64,000 bases of DNA, taken from contig NZ_CP187926.1 of the NCBI RefSeq assembly GCF_049933045.1, positions 62,001 to 126,000 of the forward strand, written 5' to 3'. The DNA comes from Pseudocolwellia sp049933045 (lineage in GTDB: Bacteria > Pseudomonadota > Gammaproteobacteria > Enterobacterales > Alteromonadaceae). The notes beneath the pieces are model-generated. The model was not told where the DNA came from. It saw only the letters and a list, made by a program, of their open reading frames with translations, and did no database searches. The position numbers and the translations under genes were made by a program. Of the stretch, positions 44,300-52,787 are shown in pieces; positions within the stretch are counted from its first letter, which is position 1; each line of letters starts with the position of its first letter.

Positions 44300-45691
44300 T
44301 TATCGGATTTGTAAAATTGTTTGGTTCAGCTGGTTATCTACTTCTAACGATCTCGAGTTCGCTTGAAAGTTACGTTGAGCAGAAATCAAATCAATTAACT
44401 CTGTTGTTAAGTTAACATTTGATTGCTCTAACGCTGACGAGTTAATGGTTCCATAAGTACCGACTCCAGCTTCACCTGCTAATGCTTCACCCGATAAAAT
44501 ACTTTCTTTCCAGTTAGTATTACCTTCTTGAGTTAAGCCTTGATCATTTGCAAAGCTAACCAAAGCAACACGAGCCAATGCTTGAGATGTACCATTACTA
44601 TAAGTTGCTTGCACTAGTCCATCGGCGCCAATGTCTAAACCAGTAAGTCGACCTACAGGCAAACCATTTTGTTCTAATGATGTTACTTCAAAACCTGAAG
44701 CAAATTGAGTCGGTTCGTTACTGTTTACACCAGCAGTATCTAAATTAAAGTCAATTATAATCGTTTGAGCTGCATCTGAACCATTTGTAAGTATAGATGC
44801 ACCTAAAGCTGCCGTTTGAAAGCCACCTGCTGGCTCTTGAGCAACAAAGTCACCACTTGAGTTAAAACTTAATCTAGCACCTGTAAAACCTGCATTCGCA
44901 CCTACTGTATTTGTTGTACCATCTGATGCGTCTAAACTAACTTGTTCATTATCAACAGCTGCAAGTACTAACCAAGGGTTAGAAGCTGGTGAAGCAGCAA
45001 CAGGAGGTGTGGCTGTCAGATCCTCAGCAACAGCAGCATTAGGAGCTTCTTTAATAAAGTAATAGGTCATGATATGACTATCACCCAACGAATCAAAAAC
45101 AGTTACTGACGTTGAATGGTTGTAAGTTAATGGATCTGTTAAGTCAAAAGTACCTGGTGAACCTGTAATTATTGAGTCACCAGCGGGTAGGTTCATTCGC
45201 ACATCTACTTCAGTTGTTGTTTCAGGAGCACCTGACGCTGTAGGTATTTGAATAGGTTCTGACGTACTTAAACTTACAGAAGATGAACTTCCATCTGTAT
45301 TTACTGGAAAACCAAGTAAATGCTGACCTGCAGAATTAACTACAAAGTTGTCATCGTTTAACTTGAATTGACCTGCACGTGTGTATGAAAATTCTAAGCT
45401 ATTTAATTCAGGCACTACAGCAAAAAAACCGTTACCTGTAATCGCTAAATCTAATGAGTTTTCAGTAAACTGAATACTACCCTGAGAAAACTGTTGTGCT
45501 ACTTCAGAAGTTAATACACCGTCTCCAACTTTTGTTTTACCTGCAGAAAGTAAAGATGCAGCGTAAACATCAACAAATTCAGCACGAGATTCTTTAAAGC
45601 CTACAGTGCTTACGTTGGCAATGTTATTTGAAGTAACATCAAGATCTTTCTGAGCCGCGTTTAAGCCGCTTAATGCGATATTAAAAGACAT
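44300..45691 (-). CDS. flgE: Flagellar hook protein FlgE
   Basis: A 463-residue hook subunit. The N-terminal rod-like motif is MSFNIALSGLNAAQKDLDVTSNNIANVSTVGFKES; the C-terminal one is SNVNLTTELIDLISAQRNFQANSR. Between them is a large D1/D2 region rich in Ser/Thr/Ala. AAGGTGG lies just before the ATG. It is the last gene of the leftward flgBCDE unit. Normally flgF follows it directly; here flgF lies 14 kb away, facing the other way. Confidence 0.95.
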   Translation of the reverse strand: MSFNIALSGLNAAQKDLDVTSNNIANVSTVGFKESRAEFVDVYAASLLSAGKTKVGDGVLTSEVAQQFSQGSIQFTENSLDLAITGNGFFAVVPELNSLEFSYTRAGQFKLNDDNFVVNSAGQHLLGFPVNTDGSSSSVSLSTSEPIQIPTASGAPETTTEVDVRMNLPAGDSIITGSPGTFDLTDPLTYNHSTSVTVFDSLGDSHIMTYYFIKEAPNAAVAEDLTATPPVAASPASNPWLVLAAVDNEQVSLDASDGTTNTVGANAGFTGARLSFNSSGDFVAQEPAGGFQTAALGASILTNGSDAAQTIIIDFNLDTAGVNSNEPTQFASGFEVTSLEQNGLPVGRLTGLDIGADGLVQATYSNGTSQALARVALVSFANDQGLTQEGNTNWKESILSGEALAGEAGVGTYGTINSSALEQSNVNLTTELIDLISAQRNFQANSRSLEVDNQLNQTILQIR

Positions 45692-45723
45692 ATATCCACC
45701 TTATAAATTAATTTGTTGGTTGG

Positions 45724-46413
45724 TTAACCTTCAGACACTTCAACAACGTCTTGTAACGCCATAGAAGTACCACCATTTAGATTTAAAACGATATCGCCAC
45801 CAGCACCAGCTAAAGTTACACTATCAACTTTACGGTAGGTCATCGCTTGAAGTTCTGATGCTTGGCCATCTACCAGCCCAGCAACTCTGAAACGATATGC
45901 ACCCGTTGGTGCAGGGTCTCCGTTACCGTCTAATCCATTCCAAGTAAAACTTGCTTCACCAGCTGCCATATCTCCTACAGCAACTGTTTGAATAATTTCG
46001 CCTGCTGTGTTTTCAACGTAAATGTTAATGTTGCTGGCATTTTCATCAGTTACAATTTTGCCAATAACCTCGTCGCCTTCAGTCATACCAAATACATTGT
46101 CATCAACTAATACACTTCTTCCAACAAGAGATGAAGCCTGTAACGCTTGGCTTGAAGACATGGTCGAGGCGAACGACGTAAACTGATCATTTAAGTTTGC
46201 CACACCATCAGTAGTCGAGAATGCCGTCATTTGAGATATCATCTCATTGTTATCTGTCGGCTCTGTAGGATCCTGATGTGCTAATTCTGCAGTAAGCAAT
46301 GAGAAAAAATCTTCTTGCGTAAGCATACCGTTGCCGTTGTCAGCTTCGGTATAGCTTTCTTGTTGCCAGCGTAAAGAGTCTAACGCTGTACCACCAGTTA
46401 CTGTATCAACCAT
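45724..46413 (-). CDS. flgD: Flagellar hook capping protein FlgD
   Basis: The 229-residue scaffold that caps the growing hook. The N-terminal LTQEDFFSLLTAELAHQDP with TDNNEMISQMTAFST is the family signature. The C-terminus has FlgD Ig-like/tudor domains (ASFTWNGLDGNGDPAPTGAYRFRV). It is 32 bp before flgE. AGGAG precedes its ATG. Confidence 0.94.
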   Translation of the reverse strand: MVDTVTGGTALDSLRWQQESYTEADNGNGMLTQEDFFSLLTAELAHQDPTEPTDNNEMISQMTAFSTTDGVANLNDQFTSFASTMSSSQALQASSLVGRSVLVDDNVFGMTEGDEVIGKIVTDENASNINIYVENTAGEIIQTVAVGDMAAGEASFTWNGLDGNGDPAPTGAYRFRVAGLVDGQASELQAMTYRKVDSVTLAGAGGDIVLNLNGGTSMALQDVVEVSEG

Positions 46414-46433
46414 TTCCTACTCCTAAAAAGTAA

Positions 46434-46853
46434 TTAGCGTTGACCCAATGTTAATGTTTTATTCAACATGTTTTTAGCTGACTCAGCCAGTTGCACATTG
46501 GTTTGATATGAACGAGATGCTGAAATCATATTAGTCATCTCTTCAATTACATTAACATTAGGCTTATAAATATAGCCGTCTTTATCTGCCATCGGGTGCT
46601 CTGGAGAGTATTCAACGTTTAAAGGTTTGTTACTTTCAACTATACCTAAAACTTGAACACCTACTGAGCTTTCTTGCCCTGCGGCAGCTTTCTGCATCTC
46701 TGCGGCAAAAACTGGATGTCTTGCTCTATACGTTTCATCAATACTGCTACTTACGCTATCTGCGTTAGCAATGTTACTTGCTGTAGTATTTAAACGTACC
46801 GACTGAGCGCTCATGCCCGTACCACTTATGTTAAACACGTTAAATAGACTCAT
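46434..46853 (-). CDS. flgC: Flagellar basal-body rod protein FlgC
   Basis: A 139-residue proximal rod protein with LFNVFNISGTGMSAQSVRLN at the start, NIANADSVSSS, GYIYKPNVNVIEEM in the middle and a C-terminal helix SYQTNVQLAESAKNMLNKTL. It starts 2 bp after flgB stops and is followed by flgD after 20 bp. Confidence 0.95.
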   Translation of the reverse strand: MSLFNVFNISGTGMSAQSVRLNTTASNIANADSVSSSIDETYRARHPVFAAEMQKAAAGQESSVGVQVLGIVESNKPLNVEYSPEHPMADKDGYIYKPNVNVIEEMTNMISASRSYQTNVQLAESAKNMLNKTLTLGQR

Positions 46854-46855
46854 GA

Positions 46856-47254
46856 TTATTGCGCTCCAGTTATTGCTTTTTTCAAGCCTTGAATTTTTCC
46901 AGTAAGGAATTGTAAGCTAGCTTGATAACGCATAGAGTTATCTAAATACAAGTTTCGTTCCAACTGTACATCTACTGTGTTGCCATCACCGGTATCTGGT
47001 TGATTTGGCATGCGAAATACTAGTCCGCTACTCGCTTGAATACTAACATCTAGATGCTTTTCATGAGTACGAGACATACCTGTTTGTTGTTTTTGTGCCG
47101 CTTGGGATAGCATTTTGTCGAAATCCATCGCTTTAGCTTTATAACCAGGCGTATCTGCATTCGCAATATTGCCGGCAACAACTTCCGCTTGCTTAGAGCG
47201 AAGCGCTAAACTCTCAGGATGTATTCCAAATGCTTTGTCAAAACTAATAGCCAT
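46856..47254 (-). CDS. flgB: Flagellar basal-body rod protein FlgB
   Basis: A 132-residue proximal rod protein: ISFDKAFGIHPESLALRS, then GNIANADTPGYKAKAMDFD, a Gln-rich linker and NTVDVQLE, with the C-terminal helix LQFLTGKIQGLKKAI. GAGGTGA precedes the ATG. It is the first structural gene of flgBCDE, with a sigma-54-like promoter 33 bp upstream. Confidence 0.95.
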   Translation of the reverse strand: MAISFDKAFGIHPESLALRSKQAEVVAGNIANADTPGYKAKAMDFDKMLSQAAQKQQTGMSRTHEKHLDVSIQASSGLVFRMPNQPDTGDGNTVDVQLERNLYLDNSMRYQASLQFLTGKIQGLKKAITGAQ

Positions 47255-47286
47255 AACATCACCTCTTTTGTAATTAAACTGACATA

Positions 47287-47303
47287 TTCAAGTATTATGC
47301 CAA
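47287..47303 (-). promoter_or_regulatory. Sigma-54-like promoter of flgBCDE
   Basis: On the minus strand: TTGGCAT-AATAC-TTGAA. The GG and the second element are 10 bp apart as required, but the -12 GC is GA, so it is near consensus only. Position, just upstream of flgB, and the known sigma-54/FlrC control of flgB in polar-flagellum bacteria support it. Confidence 0.5.
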
Positions 47304-47376
47304 GCAAAAGTGTCAATATTATGGGGTTTAAGAAAGGGAGTTGTACGTGATTGTTCTATAAAGGATTGTTGGAGGT

Positions 47377-48207
47377 TTACTGCTTCTGATAAACTATTCC
47401 TGGGTTGCAACGAACCATAGAAAAGTCTTGGCTAAGCCCAGATATTGACTCAGACGCACCTAAAAATAAATAGCTGTTAGGGTTCAAAATACCATGTATT
47501 TGAGTAAGGATTTTAGTTTTAATTTCGGGTGAGAAATAGATAAGAACATTACGACAAAACACCAAATCAAACTTTCCCATCAAGCTATAGCTATTGAGTA
47601 AATTTAATTGTCGAAAGTTAACCATCTTTTTGGTTGCATCATTTACTTGCCACATACCTTTGTCACTCGGCACAAAGAATCTTTTCTTACGCTCCTCTGA
47701 CAAACCTCTAGAAAGGGCTAAGCTGTCATAATAGCCGACCTTACAATGATCTAGCATGGTTGTAGATATATCTGTGCCTGTAATCTGCACTCCTCGTGGA
47801 AATGCTTTGCGGTTCGTTTGTAAAAACTCTTGTACTGCCATAGCAATAGAATAGGGTTCTTGACCTGAAGAACTTGCTGCAGACCATATTTTTAAAGACG
47901 GCTTACTTTCAGCCAACTCTGGCAATAGCTTATTTTTAAATAGCTCGAAAGGGTAGTCGTCACGAAACCATAAGGTTTCATTCGTTGTCATAGCATCTAT
48001 AACGGCAGCACGAAGTTGTCGTTCAGCAGGATTTTGAGTTTGTTTTACTAAGGTTGTTAAACTATCAATTTTAAAGGTTGAAAGCAGAGGAGATAATCGG
48101 CTTTTAACTAAATATTGTTTATTTTCACCTAAGACAATGCCACATTGCAGTTCTAGAAATGTTCTAAACTCGAAATAGTTTCTTTCATCAAGTAGCCTAT
48201 GTGGCAC
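47377..48207 (-). CDS. cheR: Chemotaxis protein methyltransferase CheR
   Basis: SAM-dependent methyltransferase (276 residues) acting on glutamates of chemoreceptors. N-terminal helical domain (FRTFLELQCGIVLGENKQYL), then the SAM-binding WSAASSSGQEPYSIAM, GTDIST and FCRNVLIYF. Begins with GTG behind AAGGAAAG. It lies between cheV and flgB, as in Vibrio. Confidence 0.94.
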   Translation of the reverse strand: MPHRLLDERNYFEFRTFLELQCGIVLGENKQYLVKSRLSPLLSTFKIDSLTTLVKQTQNPAERQLRAAVIDAMTTNETLWFRDDYPFELFKNKLLPELAESKPSLKIWSAASSSGQEPYSIAMAVQEFLQTNRKAFPRGVQITGTDISTTMLDHCKVGYYDSLALSRGLSEERKKRFFVPSDKGMWQVNDATKKMVNFRQLNLLNSYSLMGKFDLVFCRNVLIYFSPEIKTKILTQIHGILNPNSYLFLGASESISGLSQDFSMVRCNPGIVYQKQ

Positions 48208-48236
48208 GTATACTTTCCTTTTTATAAAACGACAAT

Positions 48237-49169
48237 TTATTTATCATTAATCTTTAACCATTTTTTTACTGCAGTAGCTAATTCATCAGGATTAAACTTA
48301 GGAATAAAGTCATCAGCACCTACTTTTTCAACCATAGCATTGTTAAAAATACCACTTAATGATGTGTGTAAAATAATAGGTAGCGCACGCATTTTTTCAG
48401 TCGCTTTAACTTCTGCAGTCAATGTGTAGCCGTCCATCTCAGGCATTTCAATATCTGAAATCATTAAGGCGACTTTTTCTGTAATGCTGTTTTCACATGT
48501 TTCAGCAATTTCTTGTAACTGGTCTAAAGCTTCTTGGCCATTCTTAGCCAATATAATATTTAACCCTAAAGGTGCAAGAGCACGTTTTACTTGGTTTCTC
48601 GCTACTGCTGAGTCATCAGCAATCATGACTAATTTGTCACCTACTTGTTCACCCACCGTAACGTCTGCAACACCTTCACTTAACTCGGTAGAAACAGGGT
48701 TAATTTCATTTAATATTTTTTCAACATCTAAAATAGACACCATTTCGTTATCTATTTCAGTCACCGCAGTCAAGTAACTTGATTTACCTGCACCTTCAGG
48801 CGGCGGCATAACATCTTTCCAGCTAAGAGTTGTGATCCTTTCAACACTCGCCACCAAGAACCCCTGAACACTACGGTTATATTCAGCAATAATAATAAAC
48901 GAATTTTCAGTTTGTTCGATGGCAGGACCACCCGTTGCCTTACTTAAATCGATCACTGAAATTGTTTGACCACGAATATGAGCAATGCCTTTAATGTATT
49001 TATCTTGTTTAGGCATAGGAGTTAATCTAGGACACTGTAAAACTTCTCTTACTTTAAACACGTTAATGCCAAAACGTTGGCGACCAACTAATTTAAATAA
49101 CAATAACTCAAGCCTATTTTGACCGACTAATTGAGTACGTTGATTAACTGAATCTAGAATACTTGCCAT
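48237..49169 (-). CDS. cheV: Chemotaxis coupling/response-regulator protein CheV
   Basis: A 310-residue fusion of a CheW-like coupling domain (about 20-160, with GIAHIRGQTISVIDL) and a receiver domain (about 175-305). The phosphate-accepting aspartate is in MISDIEMPEMDG; DDS (acidic pocket) and the conserved Lys in FIPKFN are present. It couples receptors to CheA, with phosphorylation thought to aid adaptation. GAGG precedes its ATG. It is divergent from flgA. Confidence 0.94.
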   Translation of the reverse strand: MASILDSVNQRTQLVGQNRLELLLFKLVGRQRFGINVFKVREVLQCPRLTPMPKQDKYIKGIAHIRGQTISVIDLSKATGGPAIEQTENSFIIIAEYNRSVQGFLVASVERITTLSWKDVMPPPEGAGKSSYLTAVTEIDNEMVSILDVEKILNEINPVSTELSEGVADVTVGEQVGDKLVMIADDSAVARNQVKRALAPLGLNIILAKNGQEALDQLQEIAETCENSITEKVALMISDIEMPEMDGYTLTAEVKATEKMRALPIILHTSLSGIFNNAMVEKVGADDFIPKFNPDELATAVKKWLKINDK

Positions 49170-49331
49170 AAAAACCTCATATTACGTTGTGCTAATTTAC
49201 TTAGGCACACTTCTTGATGGTAGCTTAGTATAGTAAACTTACTGTCGACTATTTGACATTAATTTACATATTTGTCTTATCCTAAGCATAGACGACTATT
49301 TTTATTTACTTAAAAAAAGAAAACAATATTT

Positions 49332-50024
49332 ATGATTTATATGAAAATATTGCCAACTTTGTTCTTTATTTTTTCACTGATATCGTTTCATAGTGCAGGC
49401 AACACGATAGATAAAGACAATTTAGTTAAGTTTGTTGAATTATTTGTTAAAAATAATATCGACTCACCGCGTGATGGGAAATTAGAGATCAGCTTACCTG
49501 AGCTAGATCCTCGACTTACCATAAAACCATGCGAAGCACCGCTTCAAGCGAATATACCTGAAAACCATAATGGTAGAAACATCAATGTTAAAATTTATTG
49601 TGAGGATGAAATTCCTTGGCAAATGTATATTCCTGTAAAAATCAGCCAAGAGATTTTAGTGTTAGTTACTCAAAATGTTTTAGCAAAAGGCACTGTAATA
49701 AATCAAAGTAATACGATCACAGAATATACCGATATAAATAGCGTGCGTGGCGAAACTATAACTAATGTTGCACAAATAACCGGTGGACGACTTAAGCGTC
49801 GTTTATCAAAAGGCGCTGTAGTGTCACCACGTAATGTTTGCTTAGTTTGCGAAGGAGAGTCTGTCACTATTATTGCTCAGTCAGATGGCTTCACCATTAA
49901 AACCGCAGGAATAGCTCTCACTGATGGTAGTAAAGGTGAGCAAGTTCAGATCAGAAATAGCAAGTCAGGCAGAACGATAAATGCTAGAGTGGAAGCTGTG
50001 AATCAAGTTAGAATTAATTTATAA
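49332..50024 (+). CDS. flgA: Flagellar P-ring assembly chaperone FlgA
   Basis: Periplasmic protein of 230 residues with a signal peptide (ILPTLFFIFSLISFHSAGN). The SAF-like C-terminal domain (ILVLVTQNVLAKGTVINQSN, then GAVVSPRNVC and the ending SGRTINARVEAVNQVRI) is typical. It assists FlgI polymerisation around the rod. ATG 49332 or 49341 may be used. It is divergent from cheV and leads flgA-flgM-flgN. Confidence 0.93.
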   Translation: MIYMKILPTLFFIFSLISFHSAGNTIDKDNLVKFVELFVKNNIDSPRDGKLEISLPELDPRLTIKPCEAPLQANIPENHNGRNINVKIYCEDEIPWQMYIPVKISQEILVLVTQNVLAKGTVINQSNTITEYTDINSVRGETITNVAQITGGRLKRRLSKGAVVSPRNVCLVCEGESVTIIAQSDGFTIKTAGIALTDGSKGEQVQIRNSKSGRTINARVEAVNQVRINL

Positions 50025-50031
50025 TTTATTC

Positions 50032-50058
50032 TAAAGAAAAATAACACTGTGCCGATAT
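50032..50058 (+). promoter_or_regulatory. Sigma-28 (FliA) promoter of flgM
   Basis: TAAA (50032-50035), exactly 15 bp, then GCCGATAT (50051-50058), matching the FliA consensus (TAAA-N15-GCCGATAA) in all but one position. It is 40 bp before flgM. Confidence 0.85.
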
Positions 50059-50098
50059 ATAGGCTGAGATTATAACATGTTGTTATCAGGAATTTATT

Positions 50099-50404
50099 AT
50101 GGCTATTAATATCAATAACTTGAATAGTACAAGTCAAGTAAAACAAAATACAGATCAACACACACAGATAAAACAACAAGTTGCGACAGACAGTGCTAGT
50201 ACTAAAACTGCTCGTCAAGATTCTGTGTCGTTAACTCCTCAGGCACAACAAATGTCTGAACTACAGAAGAAAGCAGCAGATGCACCTGTAGTCGATCAAA
50301 AAAAGATTGAGCAATTAAAAACTGCTATTGCTTCAGGTGAATACAAAATTGATCCTGAAAAGCTTGCAGCAAGCATTGCAGACTTTGAATTTAGTATTGA
50401 TTAG
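50099..50404 (+). CDS. flgM: Anti-sigma-28 factor FlgM
   Basis: A 101-residue, mostly disordered protein that binds FliA until the hook is complete and is then exported. The C-terminal helices (SVSLTPQAQQMSELQKKA, then IEQLKTAIASGEYKIDPEKLA) are the FliA-binding part. It has its own sigma-28 promoter, giving the usual feedback loop. AGGAA precedes the ATG. Confidence 0.93.
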   Translation: MAININNLNSTSQVKQNTDQHTQIKQQVATDSASTKTARQDSVSLTPQAQQMSELQKKAADAPVVDQKKIEQLKTAIASGEYKIDPEKLAASIADFEFSID

Positions 50405-50517
50405 TGATTGAATATTCAAAATAAACAGTAGTAACTGATTTACCTTTATCAAGGTTAACTACTTTTGTTCGTCAATCACATAATCTTATCCCATTATTAT
50501 ATATAGGTGGTTAGGCT

Positions 50518-50949
50518 GTGACAGACGTAACAAATATTTTTGAATTATTAGCGCAACAAACTAATCAGCTGGTTGAATTAGAACAGCTATTAAAAGATGA
50601 ATATGAGATCCTCAAACTGCACAGTCCAGATAAGCTTGTTGCAATAAACAAATTAAAGAACGAGCTGCTTGTAAAAATAGATGCAACCGATCAGTTGCTG
50701 GCGGCTAATGCGCAATTTGTTGAAGATAAGAAGAATGGCAATTATAGCGACCAGCTTAAAGCAATAGAAAACATTCTCATTAATTGTAAAAGTTTGAACA
50801 AAGTGAATGGCGAAATTATTCATAAATCACAATTATCAATAGAACGTATGCGAACAACACTATTAGAAAATCATACTAAATCAACACTCACCTACGACAA
50901 TAAAGGTAAAACAAGTGGTGGTTTAAGTAGCTTAGATTTAAAAGCCTAA
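50518..50949 (+). CDS. flgN: Flagellar export chaperone FlgN
   Basis: A 143-residue helical cytosolic chaperone for the hook-filament junction proteins FlgK and FlgL. Heptad-like helices (VELEQLLKDEYEILKLHSP; LVAINKLKNELLVKIDATDQLL) are typical. It starts with GTG after AGGTGG. It is 114 bp after flgM and is followed by a terminator. Confidence 0.85.
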   Translation: MTDVTNIFELLAQQTNQLVELEQLLKDEYEILKLHSPDKLVAINKLKNELLVKIDATDQLLAANAQFVEDKKNGNYSDQLKAIENILINCKSLNKVNGEIIHKSQLSIERMRTTLLENHTKSTLTYDNKGKTSGGLSSLDLKA

Positions 50950-51017
50950 AGATAGGTAGTAAATAATAGGTATTAGATATCTAATCTGAATATGTCGCTC
51001 AGCGTGTTATATAAAAT

Positions 51018-51047
51018 AAAAAACCTGCTAAATAAGCAGGTTTTTTT
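51018..51047. terminator. Bidirectional terminator flgN / flgP
   Basis: AACCTGCT (51022-51029) pairs with AGCAGGTT (51035-51042), 5-nt loop, with A-run before and T-run after. It ends both flgMN and the leftward flgOP unit. Confidence 0.85.
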
Positions 51048-51110
51048 GTTCTAGTGTGGATATTTATCATTAATAAGCTAGTACCCGAGCCGATCCTTAG
51101 TTCAGGTTAA

Positions 51111-51575
51111 TTAATAATATTTCACTTCTTTAATTGTATTGCCGCTCGTGGAAGCAACATACAATTCATAAACGTCTTTAAAGTCTAAGCTTAGTTCAGT
51201 TGTGTAACTATCGCCAACTGGATAACTTTTAATAACTTTAGCACCGCGAATAATACCTTTGATTGACGCATCTAATTGTTGGTTATTAATAAGTAGATTA
51301 GACATACTTGTTCTACCATCAATTTGTTGACCGTAAACTTGTTCCGCTAATTCGGCATAAGCGGCAAGCTTAGAGGCATTTATTGCCATAAGCATGCGCT
51401 GAGTTTTATGTTCAGACTTTTGTAAACTGATAGGCGCTTGACCAACAGCATGCAATACCGGAAAGCTTTCGGGTTTAGATTTTTGCCATTCTACATGTTT
51501 ATCAAACACCATAGAGCAACTGCTTAAACACAGTATTAAGGCACTAAAGAATAACGTAATATAAGGCTTATTCAT
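51111..51575 (-). CDS. flgP: Outer-membrane flagellar lipoprotein FlgP
   Basis: A 154-residue lipoprotein with lipobox LSSC (FFSALILCLSSC). Its LPP20-like core (RMLMAINASKLAAYAELAEQVYG and IIRGAKVIKSYPVGDSYTTELSLD) matches FlgP, which forms the basal disk under the outer membrane in polar-flagellum bacteria. It follows flgO by 12 bp with the same orientation. Confidence 0.88.
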   Translation of the reverse strand: MNKPYITLFFSALILCLSSCSMVFDKHVEWQKSKPESFPVLHAVGQAPISLQKSEHKTQRMLMAINASKLAAYAELAEQVYGQQIDGRTSMSNLLINNQQLDASIKGIIRGAKVIKSYPVGDSYTTELSLDFKDVYELYVASTSGNTIKEVKYY

Positions 51576-51587
51576 CGTTATCTCCTG

Positions 51588-52256
51588 TTATTGTTGAATT
51601 TCAACAGCTCTTTTATCTGATTCCAACATTTTACTGTCGCGAATAATTAAGCCGTCTTTCATATTAACCATTGCATCGTTATGATTTAGCTTCTCGCCAA
51701 TCACCCAAGCAGGGATAAAAGACTGCGCACTGCCTACGACCACTCTTGATTGCATACCAATCATACGAGCATTAACCATAACGCCACCATCTTGTTCCAT
51801 CATGGTTCCTGTCACAACATAGTCAATTATCTGGCGTTCAGGTAACTCTTTCCAATCTCTGGTAAAAGTATAATCGCCATCTGGAGTCACACGAATATGA
51901 CCTGTGGTTTTAAAGTCGACAACAATCAGTCCATGTCTTTGAAACTCATGGATAAAGCTTTCAGATAACTGATTACCTAGCCAATTAGTAGACTCTAAAT
52001 CTTTTAAATTAACAAAAGAAGCAATCGCTATAGGCGTCTTAGGGTTAACGAAAGAGCTACTCTCCATCATTTGATACGCTAAACCTTTAACTACATCGTT
52101 AATCGCATGTCTAGGAAGTGCGAAACTATCAATTTCGCCTTTATCTACTTGAGTCGCTTTATAAAAATTTTCTTTTTCATTATTGTTGCTCAGGTTGTTA
52201 TTGCTTGTGCACGACAAAAAAGTCGGTAACAGTAATAGAATAAGCCACTTTTTCAT
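51588..52256 (-). CDS. flgO: Outer-membrane flagellar lipoprotein FlgO
   Basis: A 222-residue lipoprotein with lipobox FLSC near residue 16. The FlgO domain shows as PIAIASFVNLKDLESTNWLGNQLSESFIHEFQRHGL and IDYVVTGTMMEQDGGVMVNARMI. In Vibrio FlgO is needed for flagellar stability and motility. It is divergent from flgT, with a TIR element in the intergenic space. Confidence 0.9.
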   Translation of the reverse strand: MKKWLILLLLPTFLSCTSNNNLSNNNEKENFYKATQVDKGEIDSFALPRHAINDVVKGLAYQMMESSSFVNPKTPIAIASFVNLKDLESTNWLGNQLSESFIHEFQRHGLIVVDFKTTGHIRVTPDGDYTFTRDWKELPERQIIDYVVTGTMMEQDGGVMVNARMIGMQSRVVVGSAQSFIPAWVIGEKLNHNDAMVNMKDGLIIRDSKMLESDKRAVEIQQ

Positions 52257-52787
52257 TGTGTATTCCTCAGTTGAATCATTACTTCTAATGAAAACAAAGC
52301 ATAATTCAAGCCAATATAAAATAATTTATCCAGAACTTAGATGCTTTAAGAAGAGAATTTACAGTAAAGCCTTTAAAGTAAAACACTGGGCATAAAAAGT
52401 GCATACATCAAAAACTATATTTAAGTCATATTTAAACTAAAGTTATATGAGGGTCTGTTGATCTTTCGAGATTGTTTTTACAGCAAGGTGTTTGATATTT
52501 AGACAAGGCGGAGACTGTGACGTGTAGCTAGCTACTCGAACAGACGATAACGTGGTATAAATTTCAAACACATGTTGCCCTTTGGGTTCATTTAAAACGA
52601 ATTTACTCATTGCTGTTCGCTTTTTTAATAGAATAACTATTAGACAAAGCTCACATCGCGATTAAATCCGTTTTAAATTGAATAAAATTTAATCCTGAAA
52701 GTTCAACAGACCCTAGTGTAGTTACTTATTTAATTTACTGCACAGATAAACTTTCTTAATAAATACCCTAATAAAGTAGGAACCAAC
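52257..52787. other. Divergent intergenic region flgO / flgT
   Basis: A 531-bp gap. Half of it (52450-52714) is a TIR-bounded element. The element lies about 75 bp before flgT, so it has displaced or replaced the original flgT upstream sequence. I see no gene in the remainder. Confidence 0.6.
52450..52714. mobile_element. Second MITE-like element with 18-bp terminal inverted repeats
   Basis: agggtctgttgatctttc (52450-52467) matches the reverse complement of 52697-52714 with one mismatch. It is a 265-bp noncoding unit, different in sequence from the element at 3321. No clear target duplication could be seen. A non-autonomous insertion is inferred. The TIR type resembles that of IS-family ends, but I cannot name the parent. 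Confidence 0.65.

Noticed and set aside
49203..49217. AGGCACACTTCTTGA before flgA as a sigma-54 promoter
   Set aside because: GG and the second element are 10 bp apart, but both elements deviate (A for T at the start, GA for GC), so the match is too weak to call.
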